Origin: Lentimonas sp. CC4 | GTDB lineage: Bacteria; Verrucomicrobiota; Verrucomicrobiia; Opitutales; Coraliomargaritaceae | Direction of reading: 5' to 3' | Assembly (NCBI RefSeq): GCF_902728235.1 | Contig: NZ_CACVBO010000002.1 | Location: 806,001-870,000 of the forward strand | Length of the DNA stretch: 64,000 bases | Shown here: positions 43,801 to 51,103 of the stretch, piece by piece | Layout of the letters: every line of letters begins with the position of its first letter | Numbering within the stretch: position 1 is the stretch's first letter | Notes under the pieces: model-generated | What the model saw: only the letters and a program-made list of their open reading frames with translations | What the model was told of the DNA's origin: nothing | Databases searched by the model: none | Position numbers and translations under genes: made by a program

Positions 43801-44353
43801 AGAGTTGAACGGTGCCTGCGCTCTCAGCAACCGGTGGCACATCTGTGACTGTAAGCGCAGTGCCAGAGTTTTTCGATTCTTGAAAAGAGGACGTCAACCA
43901 AGACAAAAAGCGGCCTTGATCTGCACTGCCGATGTCCAATTTACCGTTATCCAACTTTAGGTCATAAACTGGCGCTTCCGGTAACCCCGTCGTTTTGTCA
44001 TGATCCAGCCCTTCCCATGCCCTCCATACACCAGTAAGCTTCTTTGACCTTTCGGCATCAGGTATACCTGCTACGGATTGCGCGGGCGCGGTCACCCGCT
44101 GATCGAGACCAGCAGTCTCCTGCAAACTGCCGATCGCCAGATTAAGTGAGAGCAGTGCTGCTTGTTTGGATTCTAATTTGTGTTTACTAGTTTCTGCGCT
44201 CTGTTGTTCGACGTGAACCAGCGTCGTAATCGACAGAAGCAACAGCAACACAAAGGCCATCAAGCTTAACGCGATGGCGAGCGCAAAGCCATTTGATCTA
44301 GAATAAGCGGATAGGGTTCCAACTTTAGGGTGAAGCCGATAGGGCTGAGGCAT
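40802..44353 (-). CDS. Very long PilX-like pilin-type protein (resembles Verru_Chthon cassette protein A)
   Basis: The 1183-aa protein has a type IV pilin-like N-terminus: a short basic leader, then NGFALAIALSLMAFVLLLLLSI..., one membrane helix continuing as a coiled helix (ETSKHKLESKQAALLSLNLAIGSLQ). The remainder is a large extracellular region with a PilX/PulK-like later half (residues ~800-1183: FNINSSSERAWAMLLKRHF, GPFLSLSEFFNRQLL, FTIRAYGDV). This is the organisation of the verrucomicrobial cassette protein A family; the B, C and D pseudopilin partners are not adjacent here. It likely belongs to a pilus- or secretion-like surface apparatus. It has a class C promoter, like two glycan-degradation operons and one sulfatase. 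Confidence 0.8.
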   Translation of the reverse strand: MPQPYRLHPKVGTLSAYSRSNGFALAIALSLMAFVLLLLLSITTLVHVEQQSAETSKHKLESKQAALLSLNLAIGSLQETAGLDQRVTAPAQSVAGIPDAERSKKLTGVWRAWEGLDHDKTTGLPEAPVYDLKLDNGKLDIGSADQGRFLSWLTSSFQESKNSGTALTVTDVPPVAESAGTVQLLAKGTLGSTAVANDEVHIRPTEMPDGSGAYAWWVQGENIKVRLKVAEDPGSSKLSVSEQMLVSPAPSGIDFNIDDTTGVDRAGSLESLDLLVSSAPLSSDLPSEFFHDLTIYSKGLLTNTSNGGWRRDLSLLSESWASIDEGFSSFTLSPGKVVLSGKSSSSASSSAHPVIYPWTNWDETITANQNSSNWAALADFATQYKQLTSSGNEIAEIFEATNRQHATWSDTVQRMPVIARVHYVFSLSSRLDGTDYLPCIVVNPVFTLWNPYNVALDMGSGNYTVELRQISPFNFTFEAGTDTRTTNLGTIVASRSTSSFKATIPVASPSLWLPGEVRVYSASGEAVVDRNRSSASSNIPTSAGYRPGSGLRYPVHGMTAQAGDTPFSVTAATVTDGFKGGSAGVQGLGLYFTVVRNGAPGSNATNNIQSLLTDPIAVDSSLGTELVLPVSATLSTLSALEGSPLPFSTVVMGLRYGRDINPDDPAQPASQNILVNGIHHANPVVGYMSEATGSVLGGRLDSFTYDLQYFAVNSTADPGMPSGLEDEMEGYIGSGLGSGDGLSNMIALEIPTRPLRSIGDLQHFNVNAPNRFGPYTLNALGNSRASPFIKSDKVQVDWLDGTTSDTVGHDHSYAMNHLFFDDWFVSTISNQPDDWSASGGSSFDDVYLKHLSGDELLSNHYYKPSAAATDGTSAFDVNDDDAWQKVAAELEVEGMFNINSSSERAWAMLLKRHFNSGDGAVLALEDTARAPISGDVSPSVVLEDDTGSPFSRSILVSDQNAAGLGGGDLLSRYTRFSESQINALAREIVAEIEKRGPFLSLSEFFNRQLLENADATAADSELARAGAVETALLRLATLADEENPYADLQDDFSDTASTYDMVDDPLTWPFEAAAEGNPAYGFPGWTRQADVLRSVSGILSARDDTFTIRAYGDVRNPATNEVVSQSWCEAVVQRKAEYIDNSIATGDKKYTLPSESTLNSEVNKRFGRRFEIIHFRWLDADEV

Positions 44354-44389
44354 TAGAATTTAGGGGTTGATGGTAGACTAATCGTTCTG

Positions 44390-44436
44390 ATTTTACCTTA
44401 AATACGATGCATCGTCTATCGCTGGAATCAGGTATA
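44390..44436 (-). promoter_or_regulatory. Class C promoter block upstream of the PilX-like gene
   Basis: Minus-strand -35 TAGACG (44413-44418) and -10 TAAAAT (44390-44395) with a 17-nt spacer. The box at 44413-44436 also shows the clearest symmetry of the class: GTCTATC at one end and GGTATAGAC at the other. Confidence 0.7.
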
Positions 44437-44501
44437 GACAGGGTTTGGCGGGCAGTTGATTGTTCGGGAAGTGACGACTGCAAGAGGATGCGGTTTAATT
44501 C

Positions 44502-45245
44502 TCATAAACGCTGACGACGTTGTAGCACATATCCCAGTGCCACCAATCCCAGTAGTTCAGGCATACTGGACGGCTCAGGGATCGAGACATACTTGGCCCC
44601 CGATTCAATTCGGATATGATCCACACTGGCTTGTAGCTCATTCTGGCCATCGAAGCCCTCCTCAGGCGAATACGCGACCAATTGGATCGCTAGTTGTTTA
44701 CCATAGGCAGGAGCAGACTTCGTCAGCGTCGTGCTGACGAAGAAGTCTTGATAGTTTCCCTTTCCGATCTTGGCGATTTCTGTTACCGGAAATTTTCCTT
44801 CTTCGATCAGGACAAACGAGCTGATGTCGCCATCGACTGCAAGATAACCAATCCGTAGATCCACGCTACTAGTATCATCAAAACTGGGGTTCCCTTCATC
44901 GATGCGTTGCCCTAAGGCAGCAATAAAGGTCCAGGTTGCTGCGGTCGCACGCTGAGGGGTTACCTTATTGTCCTCGTAAACTTGTGCAGTATAAATATGA
45001 CTACGGCCAGGTGTTGTATTTAGTAACAAACGCTTTTTACCAAGCTCAGAATAATCACCGCTTAAATAGTTGTTAAGGCCTGCAACTCGATGCACCCCCG
45101 TTTTATTCGGAGCGCCAGCGCCACTCGTCACGACATCCCAGTCAGCAGTCGCACTGCGTTCAAATCCAGGGTTCAAAACAAGTGCTCCGAAAGCATTTGC
45201 ACTGGCTAACAAACTGGTAATCAAGATCAAGGTTATCTGTTTCAT
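44502..45245 (-). CDS. PEP-CTERM-type surface protein (divergent tail)
   Basis: ATG at 45245 (MKQITLILITSLLASANAFG) gives 247 aa. The ectodomain (ALVLNPGFERSATADWDVV ... VDLRIGYLAVDGD) is of the carbohydrate-binding-like jelly-roll type and resembles that of 49213-49947 (VILNNSFESSFDDWTVV ... IELTLGYL). The tail is SIPEPSSMPELLGLVALGYV then LQRRQRL, a PEP-CTERM variant with fewer arginines. It starts 46 bp after the stop of giant sulfatase 45292-48135, so it is probably its downstream partner in one transcript. Function unknown; surface-associated. Confidence 0.8.
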   Translation of the reverse strand: MKQITLILITSLLASANAFGALVLNPGFERSATADWDVVTSGAGAPNKTGVHRVAGLNNYLSGDYSELGKKRLLLNTTPGRSHIYTAQVYEDNKVTPQRATAATWTFIAALGQRIDEGNPSFDDTSSVDLRIGYLAVDGDISSFVLIEEGKFPVTEIAKIGKGNYQDFFVSTTLTKSAPAYGKQLAIQLVAYSPEEGFDGQNELQASVDHIRIESGAKYVSIPEPSSMPELLGLVALGYVLQRRQRL

Positions 45246-45291
45246 AAAAATATATCGAAAATTTCTATTGCTGGTCGATTCAATCAGTAAA

Positions 45292-48135
45292 TCACTCTGG
45301 CAGTAGTTCCACTGAGAAGAACTGCGTGCCTGTGTCCACCGGAACCGTTTGAACGGTTTCAGGCAACGTGTCGTCGGCACTTACCCCAGGAAATAGCACG
45401 TCCCAGTTTTCGGTTGGAGTAGAGAGATCATCACTCGACAAAATGTTAAACGATAAGCCAGGAGCCGATGGCCACGTTAGGTTCAGACTGTTTGCGTTCG
45501 CAGCAGATGCCTGCAATACAAAGCTCGAATTTGCATCTAAAGGATCCAGTCCCAAGCGTATTTCCGTGTAGTCGTCTGTGCGATCATTGTCCGTATCCGA
45601 AGAATCGGGATCAGTCTCGCCATCGCCCACTAGGCCATTGCCGTCGAGATCCTCATTTAGATCAGGTAGCCCATCATTGTCTAGATCGAGGCTGGCTTCC
45701 ATAGTATCAATGATCGAAAGCACTCCGGCAGCATTCGTAGTATCCTGTGGCCAGATCGTGCCGAAGCGGCCGCCCCACTCCTCATCAAACTGTTGAGCCA
45801 TGCCGCGTGCCAGCTCCAGAAGCTTGTCGGGATTGGTGGATGACAGGTCCGTGCTCTCCGTCGGATCAGTTGCAAGGTCATAGAGCGCAAAGCGGTCTTC
45901 TTCCCACAGATAAATCAACTTCCAATTGTCTCGACGGAAATTTGCGAAGTGATCGTTGCCGTCGCGACCATGTGGATAGTAAATCAAGACTTCCTGCGCA
46001 CGATGCTCGCCCTGCTCGCCTCTCAAATAGGGGCTTAAGTCAGTGCCGTGCGTATGGACGCCCTCCGGCACATTCACACCAGCCACACTCATGATGGTCA
46101 TTGGAATATCCCAGCAAGCAGCAATCGTATGTTCGACTGTATTCGCAGGAATTGAGAGTTGCTGCTGAAAGGCATTCGACGCATCTGGCTGTGCCCAAGC
46201 GGCGATAAAGGGTGTGCGAATGCCGCCTTCGGACCGGTTCCCCTTCATACCACGAAGCGGATAATCATGATAGGGTGAATCGGGAAGCGCATTATCATTG
46301 AGTAATCGGTTATCCGATCCGTTGTCTCCCATGAACAAAATCAATGTATTCTCGGCAATCGAATCCGACTGATCCTCGTCACCATTGGGGTCCTTTAAAT
46401 AATTAATCAAATCTCCTAGCGATAGATCCATGCCTTCAATCATCGTGGCAAAGTCTTGGTTATCTCCACTCAAGGCGTCATAGTTACCCGTTGCTCTCGG
46501 GTCTGGCTGAAACGGCGCATGCACCGCGTAGTGTGACATATAGAGAAAGAACGGTTGCCCACGGTCGATTGACTCCGTGATCGCCTCGCTCGCTTTACGG
46601 GTTAAAGCATCCGTCAGGAAAACATCCGTGCCGTGAAAATCTTCCAACCCTGGGATGAGCCAAGAGGGTCGTCCTCCGCTGGCGTAATCTGCGGCGCCAA
46701 AATAACTGCCGGGCTGCCCCATCCAACTGCCTCCGATGTTGATGTCAAAACCGATAAAACGTGGATCTTCGACCCACTCATATTCGCTTGAATCATGCTG
46801 ATCGGTAAAGTGTCCCTTACCGCAATGGATGGTGCGATACCCTGCGGCGCCCAACCATTTCGGCAGCGTGGGCTCGTCTTCGTCTTCGAACCCACGGTTT
46901 CGATAGTTCAATGGAGCATACTGTCCTTGGCGAGCACCAGTCGATTTGATCCATGAGGTTACCGCATGCCCAGTCGTATTGAGGCCAGTCATCAGGCTGG
47001 AGCGAGTCGGGCTACAAGTCGGCTGCGCATAAAAATCGGTAAAGCGCATCCCATTGGCAGCCAGACTTTCCATATTGGGAGTCACATACAGCTGGTTAAA
47101 CTGATACGTCACCGGATCACCATTGCCGTCGAAGACGAAAGGCACCGAAGTGTCCATCGGCCCCATATCATCGACAAGAAAGAGAACCACATTGGGACGA
47201 TCTGCCCCGACTTGAATCGTCACTTCGGCACTCGCTTCGCTCTCGGCATTGGACGCCGTCAAAGTAAAGGTCGTGTCCGTAGAAACGATGACGCTCGTCG
47301 AACCAGCGCCATCGAGCGTCAGACCTGTCACATCGCCAATCCCAGGCTCGATCTGCACGGAGTCGGCCGCCGAAGTCGTCCAACTCAAAGTCACACTCTG
47401 TCCCGGCTGCGCGTAAAAATCATCGATTGTAAACGCATCGACCGACGCAGGAGGATCGAACTCAATGACCAGCTTTGCACGGTTACTGGCAAATAGACCA
47501 TTGGGTGAGGCAGAGGCATCCCATGTGCCGGACAGTGTGTAACTCCCGTCCTGCAAATCCGCGATTTCGGCTGCATCCAGCACAATCGCCAGCGCACTAT
47601 CGACATTGCCATTGGCTTGAGCGTCGATTGCGGCCCAGAAAGTGGATGGATTTCCGGAATCATTCAGTGTCGCAGTCGGCCCGAGACTTTGCCCACTATC
47701 TGTAACAAAAGACAGCGTGTTGCCATCATCATCCGACAGGTCGATATAAAAAGTCGCCGAGTAAATGTCCTGCGTAAAAGCCGGGTAGGTGAAAGTAAAA
47801 TCCAAGGTGGACGCACTGTCTGAGGTGCCTGACGAGGCAAACTCTACAGTGACTCCATTGCTAGTGAAGCTGCCCCCGTCCCCTTGACCCTTATATTGCG
47901 GATTATAGCGAACCGCCGCATACGGGTCTGTGCCACCCGCAGAACCTGCAGCCAGAATCAGTGCGCTTAGACTTCCAGCATTGGCTGCTGTGATGTTCGC
48001 AGTGCTGGTTCCCGTGGTATCGGTTACTAAGTCCTCGCTCCCCACGATAACACTCAGTGGTGCGGCAGAGAGCCCTCCTAAGGCGCTAAGCAAGCAGGCT
48101 GTAGCGACTAAGCCAGAATGTAATAATGTCTTCAT
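45292..48135 (-). CDS. Giant modular sulfatase with a distinct (type 3) ectodomain
   Basis: The 947-aa protein has a signal peptide (to ~24), an N-terminal beta domain unlike that of the other three giants (APLSVIVGSEDLVTDTTG ... RAKLVIEFDPP, ~25-235), one Ig-like domain (~236-310), a sulfatase (~312-780) with CSPTR (Cys374), GKGHFTDQ and MGDNGSDN, Asp-rich calcium repeats (~815-880: DLDNDGLPDLNEDLDGNG) and the common FFSVELLP terminal module. The ATG lies only 15 nt after a terminator hairpin that ends PEP-CTERM gene 48226-49029, the same arrangement as at 14771. Extracellular; substrate unknown. Confidence 0.92.
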   Translation of the reverse strand: MKTLLHSGLVATACLLSALGGLSAAPLSVIVGSEDLVTDTTGTSTANITAANAGSLSALILAAGSAGGTDPYAAVRYNPQYKGQGDGGSFTSNGVTVEFASSGTSDSASTLDFTFTYPAFTQDIYSATFYIDLSDDDGNTLSFVTDSGQSLGPTATLNDSGNPSTFWAAIDAQANGNVDSALAIVLDAAEIADLQDGSYTLSGTWDASASPNGLFASNRAKLVIEFDPPASVDAFTIDDFYAQPGQSVTLSWTTSAADSVQIEPGIGDVTGLTLDGAGSTSVIVSTDTTFTLTASNAESEASAEVTIQVGADRPNVVLFLVDDMGPMDTSVPFVFDGNGDPVTYQFNQLYVTPNMESLAANGMRFTDFYAQPTCSPTRSSLMTGLNTTGHAVTSWIKSTGARQGQYAPLNYRNRGFEDEDEPTLPKWLGAAGYRTIHCGKGHFTDQHDSSEYEWVEDPRFIGFDINIGGSWMGQPGSYFGAADYASGGRPSWLIPGLEDFHGTDVFLTDALTRKASEAITESIDRGQPFFLYMSHYAVHAPFQPDPRATGNYDALSGDNQDFATMIEGMDLSLGDLINYLKDPNGDEDQSDSIAENTLILFMGDNGSDNRLLNDNALPDSPYHDYPLRGMKGNRSEGGIRTPFIAAWAQPDASNAFQQQLSIPANTVEHTIAACWDIPMTIMSVAGVNVPEGVHTHGTDLSPYLRGEQGEHRAQEVLIYYPHGRDGNDHFANFRRDNWKLIYLWEEDRFALYDLATDPTESTDLSSTNPDKLLELARGMAQQFDEEWGGRFGTIWPQDTTNAAGVLSIIDTMEASLDLDNDGLPDLNEDLDGNGLVGDGETDPDSSDTDNDRTDDYTEIRLGLDPLDANSSFVLQASAANANSLNLTWPSAPGLSFNILSSDDLSTPTENWDVLFPGVSADDTLPETVQTVPVDTGTQFFSVELLPE

Positions 48136-48150
48136 ATGATTAAGGACAAA

Positions 48151-48179
48151 AGTCCGACGTTCATAACAAACGCCGGACT
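48151..48179 (-). terminator. Rho-independent terminator between PEP-CTERM 48226-49029 and sulfatase 45292-48135
   Basis: The arms AGTCCGACG and CGCCGGACT (one G-U) enclose an 11-nt loop and are followed on the minus strand by TTTTGTCCTT. The next start codon is 15 nt further on with no room for a promoter, so read-through must supply the sulfatase mRNA. Confidence 0.82.
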
Positions 48180-48225
48180 CTAAAGAAGGTGATTGAATTG
48201 ATCTGACGACCTAAAGAAACATCAA

Positions 48226-49029
48226 CTACATACGGCGGCGTAGTGCGACGAAAGCAATCCCAGTCAGGCCGGCGAGCAATGCATAGCTCCCTGGCTCGGG
48301 GACCGCTGTAAATGTGCCATTCAATGCAATATTGTCCAGTAGGTGGCGGCGCTCGCCGTGGCTTCGTCCGTCTGCGTCCGAAAATGTCCACGTAAAGGTC
48401 AGCGTGGTATCGGTCACGCCGATCAAATCAGCCATCAATGCAACAAATGGATCTATATCCAAATAATCATCGTTATCAGCTGCAGCGACTGTAGGAAGCG
48501 AGTTACTTCCGTTGCTGGTGAAACTACCTCCGCCAGTAACAGTAAGGGTATAGTCAGGTGTCAGGGCATTGGCGGAACCTGAGAAATCAGCGAAGCCGTA
48601 ATCAAATTCGAGAGAGGTGAAGTCGACCAACACGGTATCATCAATCGTTACAGTAAAAGATGCAGAGGTGACCGCCGAATTGTCCTGTCCGATCGTTGCC
48701 ATTTGACTGCCATAATCGACAACATTCGGAGAAACCGCATTTGAGTGGGAACCTCCGGAAATATCAGTGCCGCGTGGTGTCGCGCTTAATATAAAATCAC
48801 CAACCGTGACACCGCTAAATGTATTGCTACCACCATATGTAGCAAAGTCCACAGACGTTGCTCCTAAACCTGAGACAGCTTGCCCAGTAGCCAGCGTATT
48901 TTGGTTTGTCAAAACATCAGGCCCTTCAAAGCCCCACTCAATTACATTGGCATGGGCACTGCCGAGGGTTGCTAAGAACGATACGAGAAGGCACGAGCCT
49001 CCGATGAGGGATTTTGAGTTAAGGGACAT
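48226..49029 (-). CDS. PEP-CTERM surface protein
   Basis: The 267-aa protein has a signal peptide (to ~27, ...GSAHA) and a beta-rich ectodomain (NVIEWGFEGPDVLTNQNTLA ... VDFTSLEFDYGFADFSGSAN ... LTFTWTFSDADGR) of the type common in verrucomicrobial PEP-CTERM proteins, ending VPEPGSYALLAGLTGIAFVA then LRRRM. It is preceded by a class B promoter whose -10 ends only 7 nt before the ATG, so the transcript may be leaderless. It shares a transcript by read-through with giant sulfatase 45292-48135. Inferred role: surface or matrix component. Confidence 0.85.
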   Translation of the reverse strand: MSLNSKSLIGGSCLLVSFLATLGSAHANVIEWGFEGPDVLTNQNTLATGQAVSGLGATSVDFATYGGSNTFSGVTVGDFILSATPRGTDISGGSHSNAVSPNVVDYGSQMATIGQDNSAVTSASFTVTIDDTVLVDFTSLEFDYGFADFSGSANALTPDYTLTVTGGGSFTSNGSNSLPTVAAADNDDYLDIDPFVALMADLIGVTDTTLTFTWTFSDADGRSHGERRHLLDNIALNGTFTAVPEPGSYALLAGLTGIAFVALRRRM

Positions 49030-49036
49030 GGCATGT

Positions 49037-49084
49037 AAAATAGCATTGAGCAGCGGTATCGTCTACCTGCTAAAACTAGTAGGT
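49037..49084 (-). promoter_or_regulatory. Class B promoter/operator block upstream of PEP-CTERM 48226-49029
   Basis: Minus-strand -10 TATTTT (49037-49042) and -35 TAGACG (49060-49065), 17-nt spacer. The palindrome, plus-strand ACCTGCTA-AAAC-TAGTAGGT (49065-49084), begins on the last base of the -35, exactly as at 50044 and 39951. Confidence 0.75.
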
Positions 49085-49123
49085 CAGCATGTCATGCGAG
49101 CCCACTATGCGGCTGTAGGAAAA

Positions 49124-49150
49124 GAGGCGCACTCCTAAGAATGCGCCCCT
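49124..49150 (-). terminator. Rho-independent terminator after PEP-CTERM gene 49213-49947
   Basis: Stem GGCGCA/TGCGCC extended by flanking AG/CT pairs, followed on the minus strand by TTTTCC. It separates gene 49213-49947 from the class B promoter of gene 48226-49029. Confidence 0.72.
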
Positions 49151-49212
49151 CCCCCTATTTAACCTATAAAAAGTGAGCCAGAAGTGGTCACTTATTATGA
49201 AAATTTATGCAA

Positions 49213-49947
49213 CTAGCTACGACGGCGACGAACCATCACGTGACCAAGCCCAAACAAGCCTGCAAGCAGTGCGTAGGTGGATGGCTCAGGAACGGATGCT
49301 ACGCGTGCGTAGTCGAAGCTGGTCTGGTTGTTGTTATTCACACCAACAGTTGTGCGAGTCGTAGTAAACTGAACAGCCAGTTGACTCCCAATAATGGCAA
49401 CATCCGTGTCTAGGACCGTTCCAATCACAGTGATATCCGCCCATGTATTTTCAGTAATCGCCGTCTTGACTGCGACAGCTGTCATACTCAGAGACTCAAA
49501 GCTTGTGAAACTAGAGATGTCATCCGCAGTCGTAAGATAGCCAAGTGTCAACTCGATGTCGCCATTGTCGTCATAAGAATTGCCCCCATCCTTGTTGCCG
49601 ATCGCCATTGTAAACGCATACTGCCCCGCAGCAATTGTCTCCTTGGTTCCCGTGTTATCGAGAGTGCCATCAACATAAACAAATGCCGTTAGAGAGGAAG
49701 ATTGACCAGCCCCATTCAAATTGGCAAACGCACGGTTGGCTCCCAAAGCGCTACCACCACCCGCAGTCGCGTCTCCATGGTAAGTCGCGCCACCAAGGTC
49801 AGTCGCGTTTCTGCTCAAATTCGCGGAAGTATCAACAACTGTCCAGTCATCAAAGCTGGACTCAAAGCTGTTGTTCAAAATCACGCTGGCCGAAGCCGAC
49901 CCAGCGACCAGCGAGCTGATAAATAATGTAGAGATGATTTTTTTCAT
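49213..49947 (-). CDS. PEP-CTERM surface protein
   Basis: ATG at 49947 (MKKIISTLFISSLVAGSASA) gives 244 aa. The ectodomain starts VILNNSFESSFDDWTVVDTS and contains FTMAIGNKDGGNSYDDNGD and IELTLGYLTTADDISS, which places it with 44502-45245 in one jelly-roll-like group that may bind carbohydrate. The tail is canonical: VPEPSTYALLAGLFGLGHVM then VRRRRS. It is the gene next to TCS2 and has the perfect form of the class B palindrome in its promoter, with a leader of about 60 nt. No enzyme motif seen. Confidence 0.86.
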   Translation of the reverse strand: MKKIISTLFISSLVAGSASASVILNNSFESSFDDWTVVDTSANLSRNATDLGGATYHGDATAGGGSALGANRAFANLNGAGQSSSLTAFVYVDGTLDNTGTKETIAAGQYAFTMAIGNKDGGNSYDDNGDIELTLGYLTTADDISSFTSFESLSMTAVAVKTAITENTWADITVIGTVLDTDVAIIGSQLAVQFTTTRTTVGVNNNNQTSFDYARVASVPEPSTYALLAGLFGLGHVMVRRRRS

Positions 49948-50015
49948 ATTTTCCGTTAGGGTGTTCGATTCGAATAGAGCCAACTCCAGCAATGGAACTG
50001 CTGGGAATCGTTTGC

Positions 50016-50063
50016 ATCATATAACGAACTCGCATTTTCGTCTACCTACTAAATCTAGTAGGT
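50016..50063 (-). promoter_or_regulatory. Class B promoter/operator block upstream of PEP-CTERM 49213-49947 (best copy)
   Basis: Minus-strand -10 TATGAT (50016-50021) and -35 TAGACG (50039-50044), 17-nt spacer, with a perfect 8-4-8 palindrome ACCTACTAAATCTAGTAGGT (50044-50063) touching the -35. This is the usual place for a class II activator site. Confidence 0.78.
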
Positions 50064-50463
50064 TCGCGTAGGATGCCATCCGGCGAAGCGAACTTGCGGC
50101 ATTTGGTCTGCGCCCCGAGTCAGCATCATTCTTTAACTATTTTTGGCAGAATGAATATTTACTATTAGACTAGTATTTTCACCACGGAGGTCACAGAGAC
50201 ACGGAGCCTTAGAATCGTGTGAATCAGAGCAGGACATTCGCTCAAATACAGCGTGCTAGCTCCGTGTCTTCGTGTTCTCTAGCAAAGCGGGTGGTTCTAA
50301 TTGTGCTGTATTCAGAATCAATAATCATGATGCATGTCAGTATCATACCATCCCGCGACTAAACCTAGTAAAACATTAACCGCAGATGCACGCGGAGTCA
50401 CACAGATATATTAAGACCTAACCTGCGGGCAGCTAAAGCAGCCCATCCCAGTTAAATAAAACC
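50064..50463. other. Intergenic region with heptamer-type repeats downstream of TCS2
   Basis: This 400-bp gap holds no gene that I can support. It contains an inverted arrangement of the widespread CACGGAG-type heptamer repeats (about 50180-50210 against 50250-50280), a CGCAGATGCACGCGGAG tract near 50383, a weak class B-like half palindrome (CTAAACCTAGTA near 50357-50370) and, at 50323-50345, a 23-bp sequence (core AATCATGATGC) that matches 20 of 23 bases of the sequence directly after the TCS1 regulator stop (21209-21231). Confidence 0.55.
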
Positions 50464-51102
50464 TCACTCCAGCAAGCCCGAACGGAAGGCCTTTGCCACC
50501 GCGCCTGACTGGGACTGCACTTCTAATTTTTTATACAGATTCTTTACGTGGAAATTGACGGTAAAATAACTCACACCTAGCTCATCTGCGATTTGTTTGG
50601 TTGCCAGTCCGTCGGCCAAAAGCTTTAGCACATCCATCTCTCGATCCGACAAGCCAAAGCGCTCCGTCGGCTTGGATTTCTGCAACTCACCGAGCACCGT
50701 CTTGGCAACCGCGGGACTGAGGACTGCGCCTCCGTCAAAGACCTGTTTCAAGCCGCGGATGATTTGTTCTGGCGTGGCCGACTTCAATAGATAACCCGCC
50801 GCGCCGGCATCCAGTGCTTCGAGCACCTTTTCCTTGCCAGAAAAAACAGTCAACACCACGACGGCGACATCCGGCGCATATTCGGCCAGTTTTTGAATGC
50901 CTTCGACCCCGCCCATCCCTGGCAGTCCGAGATCCATTAGGATCAAGTCGGGGTGTGGTTCTGAGCCAAGTGCCTCAAAGAGCTTGTCACAGGATGCAAA
51001 GACCTGAGCACAGGTAATGCCCTCATCGCGATTTAATAAACGCTGCAACGTGCGGCGATAGCCTGCGTCGTCTTCGACTACCCATACATTGATTGTCATC
51101 AT
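50464..51102 (-). CDS. NarL/LuxR-type response regulator of TCS2
   Basis: The 212-aa protein has a receiver domain (EDD at 10-12, phospho-acceptor Asp57 in LILMDLGLPG, Lys in LLKSA) and a LuxR helix-turn-helix (FGLSDREMDVLKLLADG ... LYKKLEVQSQ). It is the paralogue of 21233-21886, sharing YLLKS, LKLLADG and AVAKAFRSG(L/I)L(E/S) but with a different recognition helix (YFTVNFHVKN). The start follows the kinase stop by one base, indicating translational coupling. Inferred target: the class B palindrome upstream of 38489-39898, 48226-49029 and 49213-49947. Confidence 0.93.
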   Translation of the reverse strand: MMTINVWVVEDDAGYRRTLQRLLNRDEGITCAQVFASCDKLFEALGSEPHPDLILMDLGLPGMGGVEGIQKLAEYAPDVAVVVLTVFSGKEKVLEALDAGAAGYLLKSATPEQIIRGLKQVFDGGAVLSPAVAKTVLGELQKSKPTERFGLSDREMDVLKLLADGLATKQIADELGVSYFTVNFHVKNLYKKLEVQSQSGAVAKAFRSGLLE

Positions 51103-51103
51103 A

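Noticed and set aside
50384-50410. Functional element in the CGCAGATGCACGCGGAG tract
   Set aside because: This is a widespread heptamer-type intergenic repeat in many bacteria; nothing local indicates a specific role.
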